Of a DNA stretch of 64,000 nucleotides, positions 54,198 to 62,739 are shown piece by piece. This DNA is from an uncultured Prochlorococcus sp. (GTDB lineage Bacteria > Cyanobacteriota > Cyanobacteriia > PCC-6307 > Cyanobiaceae). The translations under genes were made by a program, and so were the position numbers. Within the stretch, counting starts at the first letter, position 1; every line of letters starts with the position of its first letter. The notes beneath the pieces are model-generated. The model had not been told where the DNA came from. It ran no database searches and was given only the letters and a program-made list of their open reading frames with translations. The stretch lies in assembly GCA_902536555.1 (NCBI GenBank), contig CACAXR010000001.1, forward strand, positions 62,001 to 126,000, in the 5' to 3' direction.

Positions 54198-55784
54198 TCA
54201 TAAAGTAACTGGATTAGCGTTTGTAATCCCATCTACTTCAATAATGGTATCAAGCAACTTATTAGGTATTGGATCATCAATACTTAGAACCATCACGGCT
54301 TCCCCTCTAACAATTTTGCGCCCAACTTGCATTGAGGCAATATTTACATTGTTGCTACCTAATAAAGACCCCAGCTTGCCAATAATGCCTGGCATATCTC
54401 TATGCCTAGTAACCAACATATATCTGCTTGGTGATACATTAACTGGATATTGATCAATACTAATAATTCTTAATTCCCCATCAGCAAAAATGCTTCCTGC
54501 TACACTATGGTCGCCATTATCTCCATAAGTGGTTAACTGAAGCGAGCCACTAGCAAATTCAGGTCTTGCCTCATCTTTATTCTCGACTACAGAAATACCT
54601 CTTGAATCTGCTTCTAGCGAAGCATTCACATAATTAATCCTATCTCCCAAAGCTTTACTTAGAAATCCTTTTAGACTAGCTATTATTAACGGCTGAGAAG
54701 GATGTTGAACAAATTCACCTTGAAGCTTTACTTCTAGTTTCTGTATCTGACCACCTGAAAGCTGGCTTATAAGCAGACCCATTGTTTCAGCCAACTGCAA
54801 ATGAGGTTTTAGACTATCCATAATATCAGGGCTCAAACCTGGAATATTTACTGCAGTTCTAGCAGATAAACCAAGCAAGACATCTCTTATTTGTTCTGCA
54901 ACATCAACTGCTACATTTTCTTGTGCTTCCCGAGTAGATGCTCCTAAGTGAGGGGTAAGAATAAGATTCTTTTCAACCTTCAAAAGTGGTGAATTAGATT
55001 CCAAAGGTTCTTTTGAAAAGACATCTATTGCAGCACCTGCAATCAATGATTTATTTAAAGCTTCTGCTAATGCCTCTTCATCAATTAAGCCTCCTCGAGC
55101 ACAATTAATTAATTTTGCGCTACTTTTCATACTTTTAATGACATCTATATTTACCAAATTCTCTGTCTCTGGTGTGCGAGGCAAATGCAAAGTTACATAA
55201 TCTGATTGTTGGAATAAATCTTCTAGATCAGATAGTTTAACTTGGATTTGTTGAGCTCTTTCAATTGAAACAAAGGGATCATATCCGCAAACTTCCATTC
55301 CTAATGCATTAGCAACTTTCGCTACATGAGCACCAATTTTCCCTAAACCTACTACACCTAATTTTTTCTTATAAAGCTCATTACCAACAAATTTCTTTCT
55401 TTCCCACTTACCTGACAAAGTACTACTGTTAGCAATTGGAATATGTCTAGATAAAGCCAACATCATAGCTATAGTATGTTCAGCCGCAGCTATTGTGTTA
55501 CCCCCTGGAGAATTAACAACAAGGACTCCTTTTTGCGTAGCAGCCTTAACATCTACATTATCGACTCCAACTCCTGCTCTCCCAATGATTCTCAGTTTAC
55601 TTGAAGAGTTAATAATCTCTTCAGTCACTTGAGTACCAGAGCGAATCATTAAAGCATCATAATCTTTAATAATGGAAGCTAACTCACAGTCTGAGATTCC
55701 TATCTTCTGATCAACCTGAGCAACTTGTGAAAGAATATCGATTCCTGTTTGATCAATTGGATCTGTAATGAGAACTTTTGTCAT
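54198..55784 (-). CDS. serA: D-3-phosphoglycerate dehydrogenase
   Basis: First step of serine synthesis from 3-phosphoglycerate. 528 aa, long form with a C-terminal ACT domain. Seen: IGRAGVGVDNVDVKAATQKG, NAD-binding LGVVGLGKIGAHVAKVANAL, INCARGGLIDEEALAEALN (Arg of catalysis), LTPHLGASTREAQENVAVD (His of the Glu-His pair), the intervening ASB domain, and the ACT domain VTRHRDMPGIIGKLGSLLGS, where serine or other ligands may bind. Confidence 0.97.
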   Translation of the reverse strand: MTKVLITDPIDQTGIDILSQVAQVDQKIGISDCELASIIKDYDALMIRSGTQVTEEIINSSSKLRIIGRAGVGVDNVDVKAATQKGVLVVNSPGGNTIAAAEHTIAMMLALSRHIPIANSSTLSGKWERKKFVGNELYKKKLGVVGLGKIGAHVAKVANALGMEVCGYDPFVSIERAQQIQVKLSDLEDLFQQSDYVTLHLPRTPETENLVNIDVIKSMKSSAKLINCARGGLIDEEALAEALNKSLIAGAAIDVFSKEPLESNSPLLKVEKNLILTPHLGASTREAQENVAVDVAEQIRDVLLGLSARTAVNIPGLSPDIMDSLKPHLQLAETMGLLISQLSGGQIQKLEVKLQGEFVQHPSQPLIIASLKGFLSKALGDRINYVNASLEADSRGISVVENKDEARPEFASGSLQLTTYGDNGDHSVAGSIFADGELRIISIDQYPVNVSPSRYMLVTRHRDMPGIIGKLGSLLGSNNVNIASMQVGRKIVRGEAVMVLSIDDPIPNKLLDTIIEVDGITNANPVTL

Positions 55785-55883
55785 TTAAGATTGGTTCTTT
55801 AATCTTTTACTTTAACTTAATCTATAGTGTATGTATCTTATTTTATTAATTTGAATAACACACAAACATATGAGGATTGAAAT

Positions 55884-56450
55884 TTGACTAAAAGTATTGT
55901 GATATTTGAAGACATTGATAAATGTATCCAGCTATTTGATGTTCTCAAAGAAAAATCAGTAATGCTCTCTGAAGCTATTTTGATCCCACCAATAAGTGAG
56001 AAAATATCATCAGAAGAAACAGAATTGTTCAATGCGAAAGCAAATATCTTATTCAAATCTCAAAATTTTGAAGATATAAGAATCTTAAATCCTAAACTTG
56101 ATAGAAAGATGAGACAACAAGATATGAGTATATGGCTAATGCCATTTGGGTTTATAGCTGGAATAGCTTTTTCTAAGATGACAAATTTATCTACCTTCAG
56201 CTTTCTTGGTTTAAATAACATCGGGGAATCATTAATTGGAGGTCTTTTAGGAATGGGTTCAGGATATTTAGGAAGCATTGTTTCTTCTGCAAGTATCAAC
56301 ATTAATAGAAATAAAGAGTTAAGATCAATCATTAATTTTAATAAAGAGGGTAAATGGCTTGTTCTACTTGAAAATCAAATTGGAACTGAATTACCATGGG
56401 CTTTGATAAAACAATCAGAAGCAAAAGATATAATTTTTTTAGAAGGCTAA
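55884..56450 (+). CDS. Conserved membrane protein of unknown function
   Basis: 188 aa. A soluble N-terminal half (SIVIFEDIDKCIQLFDVLKEK) that looks like a small alpha/beta domain, then two glycine-rich membrane segments (MPFGFIAGIAFSKMTNL and IGGLLGMGSGYLGSIVSSA) and a soluble end (WLVLLENQIGTELPWALIKQ). Starts at TTG 55884. Its stop abuts the ATG of the PSII S4 protein, so they are an operon. Family not recognised beyond wide occurrence expected in cyanobacteria. Confidence 0.78.
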   Translation: MTKSIVIFEDIDKCIQLFDVLKEKSVMLSEAILIPPISEKISSEETELFNAKANILFKSQNFEDIRILNPKLDRKMRQQDMSIWLMPFGFIAGIAFSKMTNLSTFSFLGLNNIGESLIGGLLGMGSGYLGSIVSSASININRNKELRSIINFNKEGKWLVLLENQIGTELPWALIKQSEAKDIIFLEG

Positions 56451-57242
56451 ATGATTGACTTAAAAGAGATCTTAATAAATTCAAACTACAAAAAAGAAAC
56501 TGAGGAATTAATAAATGTTGCTAACTTAGCTTACAAACACTGGGAAACTTATTGGACTGGGTTTAATTCAACTTATGTTTGCGAGGAGATTTTAAAAGAT
56601 TTTGAAAATTTAAATGATTTCAAATTTTTTATTTATGGAGGATTCTCCTCTTCTCAAAGATCTAGGATAGCTTGCTCTAGAGGAGATAATATTCCTGAGG
56701 AGGATGAGCTAAAAAGTAATTTTCCAGCTCAAGGAATAAAAATTAATGGAAATTTTTTATTTGATAATGCTTCACAAGACGACTTTAGATCCCTCTTAAT
56801 TGAAAATGGTGTTAATCAAATAAAAGTTGGAGATATATGGACAATTGGCGATAGGGGAGCACAAGGGATAATTGATAATTCAGATATTAAGCATCTAGAT
56901 GAAAAGATTTTTTATTTAAGAGACGTAAAAGTAAAAGTTAATGTAGTAGGTATAGATGAATTACAAATACCTTCTGGAAGATCAAAAAAACTTATCAATA
57001 CAGTAGAAGCTTCAACAAGATTAGATGCTATAGCTTCAGCTGGCTTTAGAGTATCACGAACCAAAATCATTGAAAGGATAGAAAATGGAATGCTCAGATT
57101 AAATGGAAGCAAAGTTAATAAGCCAACAATTAATCTAAAAATTGGAGACAAACTAGAACTTGAAAATAAAGGATTTATCGAAATTCTAAATTTAGAAATA
57201 ACCAAAAGAGAACGATGGAAAGTTAAATTACTTAGAAAATGA
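56451..57242 (+). CDS. Photosystem II S4 domain protein
   Basis: 263 aa. The family is defined in cyanobacteria and plants by a YlmH-like RNA-binding region. Seen: FNSTYVCEEILKDF, FFIYGGFSSSQRSRIACSR, VGDIWTIGDRGAQGII, and the S4 domain STRLDAIASAGFRVSRTKIIERIENGMLRLNG followed by LKIGDKLEL. RNA binding is expected from the S4 fold; its link to photosystem II is by phylogenetic distribution and name only. Coupled to the upstream membrane protein (TAAATG). Confidence 0.9.
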   Translation: MIDLKEILINSNYKKETEELINVANLAYKHWETYWTGFNSTYVCEEILKDFENLNDFKFFIYGGFSSSQRSRIACSRGDNIPEEDELKSNFPAQGIKINGNFLFDNASQDDFRSLLIENGVNQIKVGDIWTIGDRGAQGIIDNSDIKHLDEKIFYLRDVKVKVNVVGIDELQIPSGRSKKLINTVEASTRLDAIASAGFRVSRTKIIERIENGMLRLNGSKVNKPTINLKIGDKLELENKGFIEILNLEITKRERWKVKLLRK

Positions 57243-57291
57243 AACGCAACCTGCTATTTTCTTATAAGGGGGATTAAAAATTCCTCAATTG

Positions 57292-57363
57292 GGGCGATTA
57301 GCTCAGTGGTAGAGCACTACCTCGACACGGTAGTGGCCACTGGTTCGAATCCAGTATCGCCCA
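57292..57363 (+). tRNA. tRNA-Val (anticodon GAC), C at position 33
   Basis: 72 nt. Acceptor GGGCGAT (57292-57298) with ATCGCCC (57356-57362), discriminator A. D-arm GCTC/GAGC. Anticodon stem CTACC/GGTAG holds loop TCGACAC: reading positions 32-38 gives anticodon GAC at 34-36 and C, not the near-universal U, at 33. T-arm ACTGG-TTCGAAT-CCAGT. CCA is not encoded. All arms are intact, so it should be functional. Confidence 0.93.
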
Positions 57364-57430
57364 TTAAAACTTTTGACGACCTAGGTTATATCCACAGAAA
57401 ATAATTTCATTTTTTAGATTATTAAAAAAG

Positions 57431-58048
57431 ATGAAACTTAATCAAATAATTAATCTACATAAGGGGCTCACTGCATTTGTAGTGATAGGTCTTATGATTT
57501 TTTTTGATAATTTTACGATAGCTCCCTACGTTTATTTAGCTCTGCATGGTACTTATGGATTACTTTGGCTTCTAAAAGAAAAAATATTCCCAGATCCTTA
57601 TTTTAAAGAAAAAATCAATTTTTTAACTTCAGTTACTGGTTTTATTTTCCTTGGAAGTTACTGGGTTGCACCCTACATTCTTATCTCATCTCAGAAATCT
57701 GTTCCAAATATCGTAATAGCTGCATCTGTATCTCTAAATATAATTGGTGTTTTTCTACACTTTGCTAGTGATGCTCAGAAATATTTTTCTCTTAAATTAA
57801 AAAAAGATCTAATTAAAGAAGGATTTTTCAAAAATATAAGGAATACAAATTATTTAGGAGAAATACTAATCTATCTATCATTTGCCATACTTTCAATGAG
57901 TTTCATACCATTAGTAATCCTTGCAATATTTTTCTCTATGGTTTTTCTACCAAGAATGATAAAAAAAGATAAATCACTATCTAAATATGATTCATTCGAA
58001 GAATACAAAAAGAAAAGTGGTCTTATATTGCCTAAATTAAATGCCTGA
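57431..58048 (+). CDS. Multi-span membrane protein, DUF1295/isoprenylcysteine methylase-like
   Basis: 205 aa with five or six membrane helices. The C-terminal part FKNIRNTNYLGEILIYLSF, then MIKKDKSLSKYDSFEEYKKK and SGLILPKL, resembles the steroid 5-alpha-reductase/isoprenylcysteine carboxyl methyltransferase fold (RHPNYLGE-like motif with Asn-Thr-Asn replacing Arg-His-Pro). Substrate unknown. Ends with an 8-nt overlap on the following FMN protein gene. Confidence 0.72.
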   Translation: MKLNQIINLHKGLTAFVVIGLMIFFDNFTIAPYVYLALHGTYGLLWLLKEKIFPDPYFKEKINFLTSVTGFIFLGSYWVAPYILISSQKSVPNIVIAASVSLNIIGVFLHFASDAQKYFSLKLKKDLIKEGFFKNIRNTNYLGEILIYLSFAILSMSFIPLVILAIFFSMVFLPRMIKKDKSLSKYDSFEEYKKKSGLILPKLNA

Positions 58049-58592
58049 TAACAACTTACCCAGCTGGAGGCAAGATTTAAAATCTTCTAGAAAAAAAGAG
58101 GGCAAATCACCCTCTAATAAATGGATACAGCTTGCAACAGTCAGCGAAGAAAATGAGCCAAGATTAAGAACAGTTGTTTTCAGAGGATGGCATAAAGATA
58201 GCTCAATGATTATTTTCACAGATAGAAGAAGTAAAAAAATTGGGCATTTAAACTCCAACCCTAATGCAGAAATATTATGGTTCTTTTTGAAAACTAAATC
58301 ACAATATAGATTCAAAGGGAAAATACATGAATTAAGTGATAACAAAAATTATTGGGATTTATTATCAGAAAAATCAAAATCTTCTTGGTTTTGGGGATCT
58401 CCTGGAGAGAAAATAAACCCAAAAGTTCAATTTAATTATGAAATATTATCCAATCTACCCAAGTCAGAAAATTTTGTAGTTCTAAATTTTGAAATCGATT
58501 CAGTAGATCTTCTTAAATTAGAACAGCCTGTTCATAAAAGATATCTTTGGGAAAAGAGTAAGAAATGGGAAAAAGTTGCAATTAATCCTTAA
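58041..58592 (+). CDS. Pyridoxamine 5'-phosphate oxidase-family FMN-binding protein
   Basis: 183 aa, Alr4036-like family. Split-barrel FMN fold: WIQLATVSEENEPRLRTVVFRG, IIFTDRRSKKIGHLNSNPNAEILWFF and QYRFKGKIHEL fit the family; C-terminal VHKRYLWEKSKKWEKVAINP is typical of the cyanobacterial branch. Whether it oxidises PNP/PMP or reduces another substrate is unknown. Overlaps the upstream membrane gene by 8 nt, so translation is coupled. Confidence 0.85.
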   Translation: MPDNNLPSWRQDLKSSRKKEGKSPSNKWIQLATVSEENEPRLRTVVFRGWHKDSSMIIFTDRRSKKIGHLNSNPNAEILWFFLKTKSQYRFKGKIHELSDNKNYWDLLSEKSKSSWFWGSPGEKINPKVQFNYEILSNLPKSENFVVLNFEIDSVDLLKLEQPVHKRYLWEKSKKWEKVAINP

Positions 58593-58666
58593 ATATTTCT
58601 AAATTGTATATTTAGGTTGAAAAACATATAGTGATCAGTCAATTTTAAAAAAGAAGTATTATTCAT

Positions 58667-58840
58667 ATGAATTTCTCAGAAATTCCAGAAAACCCTTTTA
58701 TTTTTTTATCTTGGGTGACTGCTATAGGGCTATTTATAAGTCTTTCTGAAGCAACAATTAAGATAAAACTTGAGAAGAGAAACAGTTATAGAAAAAGGTT
58801 AGAACTAATCAATAACCTTTATCCTAAAAAGTTAGCTTGA
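58667..58840 (+). CDS. Small single-span membrane protein (57 aa)
   Basis: ATG 58667 to TGA 58840: NFSEIPENPFIFLSW starts a helix (FLSWVTAIGLFISLSEA) followed by a very basic tail (IKIKLEKRNSYRKRLEL), positive-inside with the C-terminus in the cytoplasm. Ends with a 9-nt overlap on the convergent doxX gene. A plausible real gene because topology and composition are regular; function unknown. Confidence 0.6.
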   Translation: MNFSEIPENPFIFLSWVTAIGLFISLSEATIKIKLEKRNSYRKRLELINNLYPKKLA

Positions 58841-59383
58841 AGTATCTGAGAGTATGTTCGCTTGCAGAAATTGAAATAAGCCACCTTTACTTGATTCTTC
58901 TTTAACTAAGACTTCTTTAGAATTCTTTGATTTTGTTGAAGGGATAATTTCCTCTTCATCTTCTGATTTCAAGATCCTAATAATAACTTCATCTAAGGAA
59001 AAGTTACCAGGCCCTGTTAGTGCAATTGAAGTTGCTGAAGCAAAATACAGAAGTAAAAGCTCTAGTAAGAAAATATTGAAACCTGAAGTAACAAGTGCAT
59101 GATATATAGCGACAGAAATTGTTCCCACAATTGCCAAAGCCCCAAATCTTGTAGCTAAGCCGATAATTAGTAGCCAACTACCACCTATTTCAGAGAATGC
59201 CGCTATGTATGATAAAAATATTGGGAATGGAAGATGTAATGGTCTGACAAAAGCATCAGCGAAATTTTCTATATTTGCTAATTTCTCATATCCGTGATGA
59301 ATAAGAACAGTTCCAGTTATAACTCTAAGAATTAATAAAGCAGTATCTTTGCTAAACGACTTGGTAAGAATTGTTGAAAGCAC
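58832..59383 (-). CDS. DoxX-family membrane protein
   Basis: 183 aa, four helices. ALLILRVITGTVLIHHGYEKL, EIGGSWLLIIGLATRFGALA and TSGFNIFLLELLLLYFASA match DoxX (with the HHGYxKL motif). It has an extra C-terminal about 50-residue hydrophilic tail (EDEEEIIPSTKSKNSKEVLV and GLFQFLQANILSDTSS) not usual in the family. Start is GTG 59383. The 5' region contains nested inverted repeats. Confidence 0.88.
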   Translation of the reverse strand: MLSTILTKSFSKDTALLILRVITGTVLIHHGYEKLANIENFADAFVRPLHLPFPIFLSYIAAFSEIGGSWLLIIGLATRFGALAIVGTISVAIYHALVTSGFNIFLLELLLLYFASATSIALTGPGNFSLDEVIIRILKSEDEEEIIPSTKSKNSKEVLVKEESSKGGLFQFLQANILSDTSS

Positions 59384-59455
59384 TATAAAAAAATTATCCT
59401 TAAGTAAAAATAACTAGTCACAGTATCCATCGTGGATTAAACCGCAAAAGTCGGG

Positions 59456-59520
59456 ACTAATTAAGTATTTATACTTAGTACTCTAATGAATTCTTTTTCT
59501 GATTAGGAATTCAACTAAGT
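59456..59520. repeat. Cluster of nested, competing inverted repeats
   Basis: In 65 bases: TAAGTAT-TT-ATACTTA (59462-59477); ACTTAGT (59473-59479) with ACTAAGT (59514-59520); CTAAT (59483-59487) with ATTAG (59502-59506); GAATTC at 59488-59493 and 59507-59512; and ACTAA (59456-59460), which could also pair with TTAGT (59475-59479). The segment TTAGT can join either partner, so two exclusive structures are possible. Located between the photolyase-like stop and the doxX start. No U-tract. Confidence 0.4.
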
Positions 59521-59526
59521 TAAAGA

Positions 59527-60675
59527 TTATTTTTTTGAAAAATTTTCTAATATTCTTTGATTTATTTTTGGAATATTTTCTTTAAATTTAAAAAACCCTC
59601 TTCTAGCAAATTTCCAAGCAAATAAATCTTCATCTCTCACAAGATTAAAAATTTTTTTATGGTATAAATTTTTAAACTCAGTTATGAAATCATAATTTTC
59701 TCCCACTCCAGGATAAATAATGTCTATTTCGTTGGTATTTTTAAAAGTATTTTCCAGTGAATAAGGATCAATCTGTTCAACATTATCAAATTGCTCAACA
59801 AATTCAGAGACCAAACCTTGTTTAAATTTCAAAACAGATTCAGACAATTTAATTTGTCTTTGTTCGTTTTTTAAAAGGATAATAAATACTTTTTTATAGC
59901 TTGGAAGTAAATTTTTAAGGGTTGCAAGGTGCAGATCATTTTCAAACATAATCAGATTTTCTGATTTAGGATCCATATCATTTTTATAAATCTCATCTTC
60001 AAATGGTATTTGATTAGATTCTTCAAGAAAAATTTGTTGATTATTTATTTTTTCTACATTAAATCTATTATTTGAAAACTTTCTGAGGTTTGATAATGAA
60101 AAAAGATATTGTTTTCCCTTCGTTTGCAATCCTCCGACCCATCTCCAGCTAAGGAGATTAGACGAAGCATCTCCATCAAAAAGATATTTAAAGAAAAACT
60201 TTGCTCCCAATTGCCATGGGAGGCCTAAATTAAATATCCAAGTACTCGCAAACCACATTCTTGTATGGTTATGCAAATAGTTGTACTTCTTTAATTCATG
60301 GACCCAAGAATTAAAAAAATCTAATTCTGTATCGCCATTAATTGCACTTTCATATAGCTCATAATCAAAATCGAGATTTTTTTCTGAAATAAAATTTCTC
60401 CAAACTTTAGGTCTATTTTCCATCCACCCTTTCCAGTAAACTCTCCAAAATATTTCTTCAACAAATTTAGTTGAATTTTTGATTTTGTACTTACTTTTAA
60501 TATCATAGATCAGATCATATTCCGATAATATTCTATGAGTAATGAAAGGCGATAATTTTGAAACTGAACTTTCGTTATTTGGCCCAAAATCAAAATTTCT
60601 TAATTTTGCATAATCATTAATTTTGTATTTCGCAAAATTTTCCCAGGTATTTTGAGCTTTTAATAAAAATGACAT
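59527..60675 (-). CDS. Photolyase/cryptochrome-like FAD protein, unusual domain order
   Basis: 382 aa. Residues about 10-205 are the FAD-binding domain of photolyases: VSKLSPFITHRILSE (40-52), EEIFWRVYWKGWME (73-86), NYLHNHTRMWFASTWIF (132-148), KYLFDGDASSNLLSWRW (163-179) and GKQYLFSLSNLRKFSNNRF (187-205). No antenna alpha/beta domain precedes it. Instead residues about 238-370 form an alpha/beta region: NLIMFENDLHL (240-250, like WFRxDLRL), KVFIILLKNE (262-271), DIIYPGVGE (318-326), KIFNLVRDEDLF (341-352) and ARRGFFKFKE (358-367). This looks like the photolyase N-terminal domain moved to the C-terminus. Predicted DNA repair or light sensing; which one is unknown. Confidence 0.8.
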   Translation of the reverse strand: MSFLLKAQNTWENFAKYKINDYAKLRNFDFGPNNESSVSKLSPFITHRILSEYDLIYDIKSKYKIKNSTKFVEEIFWRVYWKGWMENRPKVWRNFISEKNLDFDYELYESAINGDTELDFFNSWVHELKKYNYLHNHTRMWFASTWIFNLGLPWQLGAKFFFKYLFDGDASSNLLSWRWVGGLQTKGKQYLFSLSNLRKFSNNRFNVEKINNQQIFLEESNQIPFEDEIYKNDMDPKSENLIMFENDLHLATLKNLLPSYKKVFIILLKNEQRQIKLSESVLKFKQGLVSEFVEQFDNVEQIDPYSLENTFKNTNEIDIIYPGVGENYDFITEFKNLYHKKIFNLVRDEDLFAWKFARRGFFKFKENIPKINQRILENFSKK

Positions 60676-60858
60676 TTTCTCATAACTTTAAAAAATTTTT
60701 TTTTGTATTGATAGAAATCTCAAAATTTGCCTGCAAATTAATCCTTAAAATTTTCTATTTCACTTTTTAGTAAATATGTTTGATTGAAGTATTTAATTTA
60801 GACGCTTTATCAGTACATTTTATACTCTTAAATCGCTCTCTGCGTAGGAGGATATTTA

Positions 60859-60912
60859 GTGGACAATTACTTTTTAGATCTAATCTTAATTTTCAAATCT
60901 TTATTAAAATAA
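60859..60912 (+). CDS. 17-codon micro-ORF with a strong Shine-Dalgarno
   Basis: A perfect AGGAGG (60846-60851) sits 7 nt before GTG 60859; the peptide is MDNYFLDLILIFKSLLK. A -10-like TATACT lies at 60821-60826. Such a strong ribosome site is rare in this window, where most genes have none. Could be a leader peptide for the ligase-like gene (start 60952, 39 nt later) or a chance match. Confidence 0.35.
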   Translation: MDNYFLDLILIFKSLLK

Positions 60913-60951
60913 TTTTTTCTAAAAGATTTTTAAATATTTATCAAAATTAAT

Positions 60952-61701
60952 ATGAATAATTTATTAGTGAGAGATGTTAAGTATCTAGATGAACAATACA
61001 GAATAGGTGAAGGCATAATTTCGGATGATGCATTTAAGCAACTTGAAAAGCTCTTTATTCCTGTTGATCCAGAGCCTGACTTCTTTAATCAAAAAAATAA
61101 TAAACTTTTGCCAAAATTAGCCAAAGAAAACTATAAAGAATTTTTGGAAAGTTTGTTAACAAAAACAAGATTAAGCATTCAACCAAAAATTGATGGCTGT
61201 GCTATTGCAATAAGATATATAGATGGCAAGTTTAATAAAGCTATTACAAAAAAAGGATTTGATGTATCAAGCAAAATTAAACAAATTAAAAATGTCCCCA
61301 ATTGTATTCCTATCAAACGAGATTTTCAAATTAGAGGTGAACTATACGCTACAAACAAAGTTGCCGGCATTTCCCAAAGAATTACAAGAAAATACCTCAA
61401 TGATAAGAAAGGGATTGGAGAAAGTCTCCGCTTTTGCTGTTTCCAAATACTTAATGGAAGACTTAATCAATACGAAACCCTTAACTATCTTAAAAAATGT
61501 GGCTTCAGCACCCCTGAAAGTTACTTCACAAATCATACAAGCGAAATCCAAATATATATAAAAAATTGGTTAGAGAGAAAAATATTTGCGAAGTATCCAA
61601 CTAATGGGATAGTTATTAAAATAAATAGTAGAAAATTACAGTTACTTAGAGAGAAAAGTTTATCCCAAAATAACGAATGGCAATATGCCATTGAAAAGTA
61701 A
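60952..61701 (+). CDS. Stand-alone NAD+-type DNA ligase adenylation domain
   Basis: 249 aa. Resembles LigA from the start through motif V only. An N-terminal YLDEQYRIGEGIISDDAF segment is like LigA domain Ia; motif I is IQPKIDGCAIAIRY with Lys79 as the AMP-accepting residue; motif III is FQIRGELY (128-130 RGE); motif IV is YPTNGIVIKIN (Asn218 where LigA has Asp); motif V is EWQYAIEK, whose Lys249 is the very last residue. The OB, zinc-finger, HhH and BRCT parts of a 670-aa LigA are absent and no other frame continues. It is likely a nucleotidyltransferase; sealing alone would be unexpected. Not the main replicative ligase. Confidence 0.82.
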   Translation: MNNLLVRDVKYLDEQYRIGEGIISDDAFKQLEKLFIPVDPEPDFFNQKNNKLLPKLAKENYKEFLESLLTKTRLSIQPKIDGCAIAIRYIDGKFNKAITKKGFDVSSKIKQIKNVPNCIPIKRDFQIRGELYATNKVAGISQRITRKYLNDKKGIGESLRFCCFQILNGRLNQYETLNYLKKCGFSTPESYFTNHTSEIQIYIKNWLERKIFAKYPTNGIVIKINSRKLQLLREKSLSQNNEWQYAIEK

Positions 61702-61809
61702 TAATAAAAAGCACCTTCAAAAAGAGCTCACGATACTTACTTCCAGTATTTACAGTGGAAAAGTAATTAAATTTTGGTTAAATTCCAAAGCAATTTGCAT
61801 GATTACTAA

Positions 61810-62739
61810 ATGACTGCCACTATTTCAAGACCTAAAATCTCTAACTGGGAAACATCTAATATTCCAAACCTTACAGGCAAAACTGCGCTAATTACTGGTG
61901 CGAATAGTGGTCTTGGATACTTCACTGCAAAGGCCTTAGCCGAAAAAAATGCTCATGTTGTTATAGCTTGTAGATCGCTTGAAAAAGCTAATCAAACTAT
62001 CAAAAAACTTAAAGGTCTTAATCCTGAAGGAATATTTACCCCTTTAGAATTAGATTTGTCAGATTTGAAAAATATTGTTGAAGTTCAGTCCAAAATTTTT
62101 GATAATTTTGAAAATTTAGATTTACTAATCAATAATGCAGGCATTATGCATCCGCCTAAAACTCTTAGTGCCCAGGGATATGAAATACAATTTGCAGTTA
62201 ATCATCTAGCTCACATGCTTTTGACCATTAAGCTACTTCCAATTATTGAAAAAAAAGAAGAATCTAGAATAGTGACGGTTACTTCCGGAGCACAATTTTT
62301 TGGCAAAGTTGGTTGGAAAAATCTGAAAGCCGAGAACTACTACAATAAATGGGAATCTTACTCCAATAGCAAATTGGCAAATGTAATGTTTGCTTTGGAA
62401 CTAAATGAAAACTTAAAGCACAAAAATATACTTTCTCTAGCTGCTCACCCAGGAATTGCAAAAACAAATCTCTTTACTGCTCAAAAACCTAACCCTAGTC
62501 CATTAGAAATATTCTCCTTGGAATTATTTAGTCCTATTTTTCAAACTGCTGAGATGGGTGCTTTACCTCAACTTTTTGCAGCTACTTCACCAAAGGCAAG
62601 AGGAGGTGAACATTATGGTCCTAGATTTAATTTCAGAGGTCATCCAAAACTTTCCCCTACTTCTCCTTTCGCCATGAATAAAAAAGAAAGAAAAAATTTA
62701 TGGGAAAAAAGCCTTGAAATCCTAAGTAACTTCTTATAA
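61810..62739 (+). CDS. Short-chain dehydrogenase/reductase
   Basis: 309 aa, NAD(P)-dependent Rossmann enzyme. Cofactor motif TGANSGLG (29-36), NNAG (108-111), catalytic Ser159 (VTVTSGAQF), Tyr184 and Lys188 (YSNSKLAN). The group is that of retinol-dehydrogenase/protochlorophyllide-reductase-like SDRs; the POR-specific Cys-rich features are not obvious, so it should not be called POR. Substrate unknown. Last 6 bases overlap the convergent 88-aa gene. Confidence 0.88.
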   Translation: MTATISRPKISNWETSNIPNLTGKTALITGANSGLGYFTAKALAEKNAHVVIACRSLEKANQTIKKLKGLNPEGIFTPLELDLSDLKNIVEVQSKIFDNFENLDLLINNAGIMHPPKTLSAQGYEIQFAVNHLAHMLLTIKLLPIIEKKEESRIVTVTSGAQFFGKVGWKNLKAENYYNKWESYSNSKLANVMFALELNENLKHKNILSLAAHPGIAKTNLFTAQKPNPSPLEIFSLELFSPIFQTAEMGALPQLFAATSPKARGGEHYGPRFNFRGHPKLSPTSPFAMNKKERKNLWEKSLEILSNFL

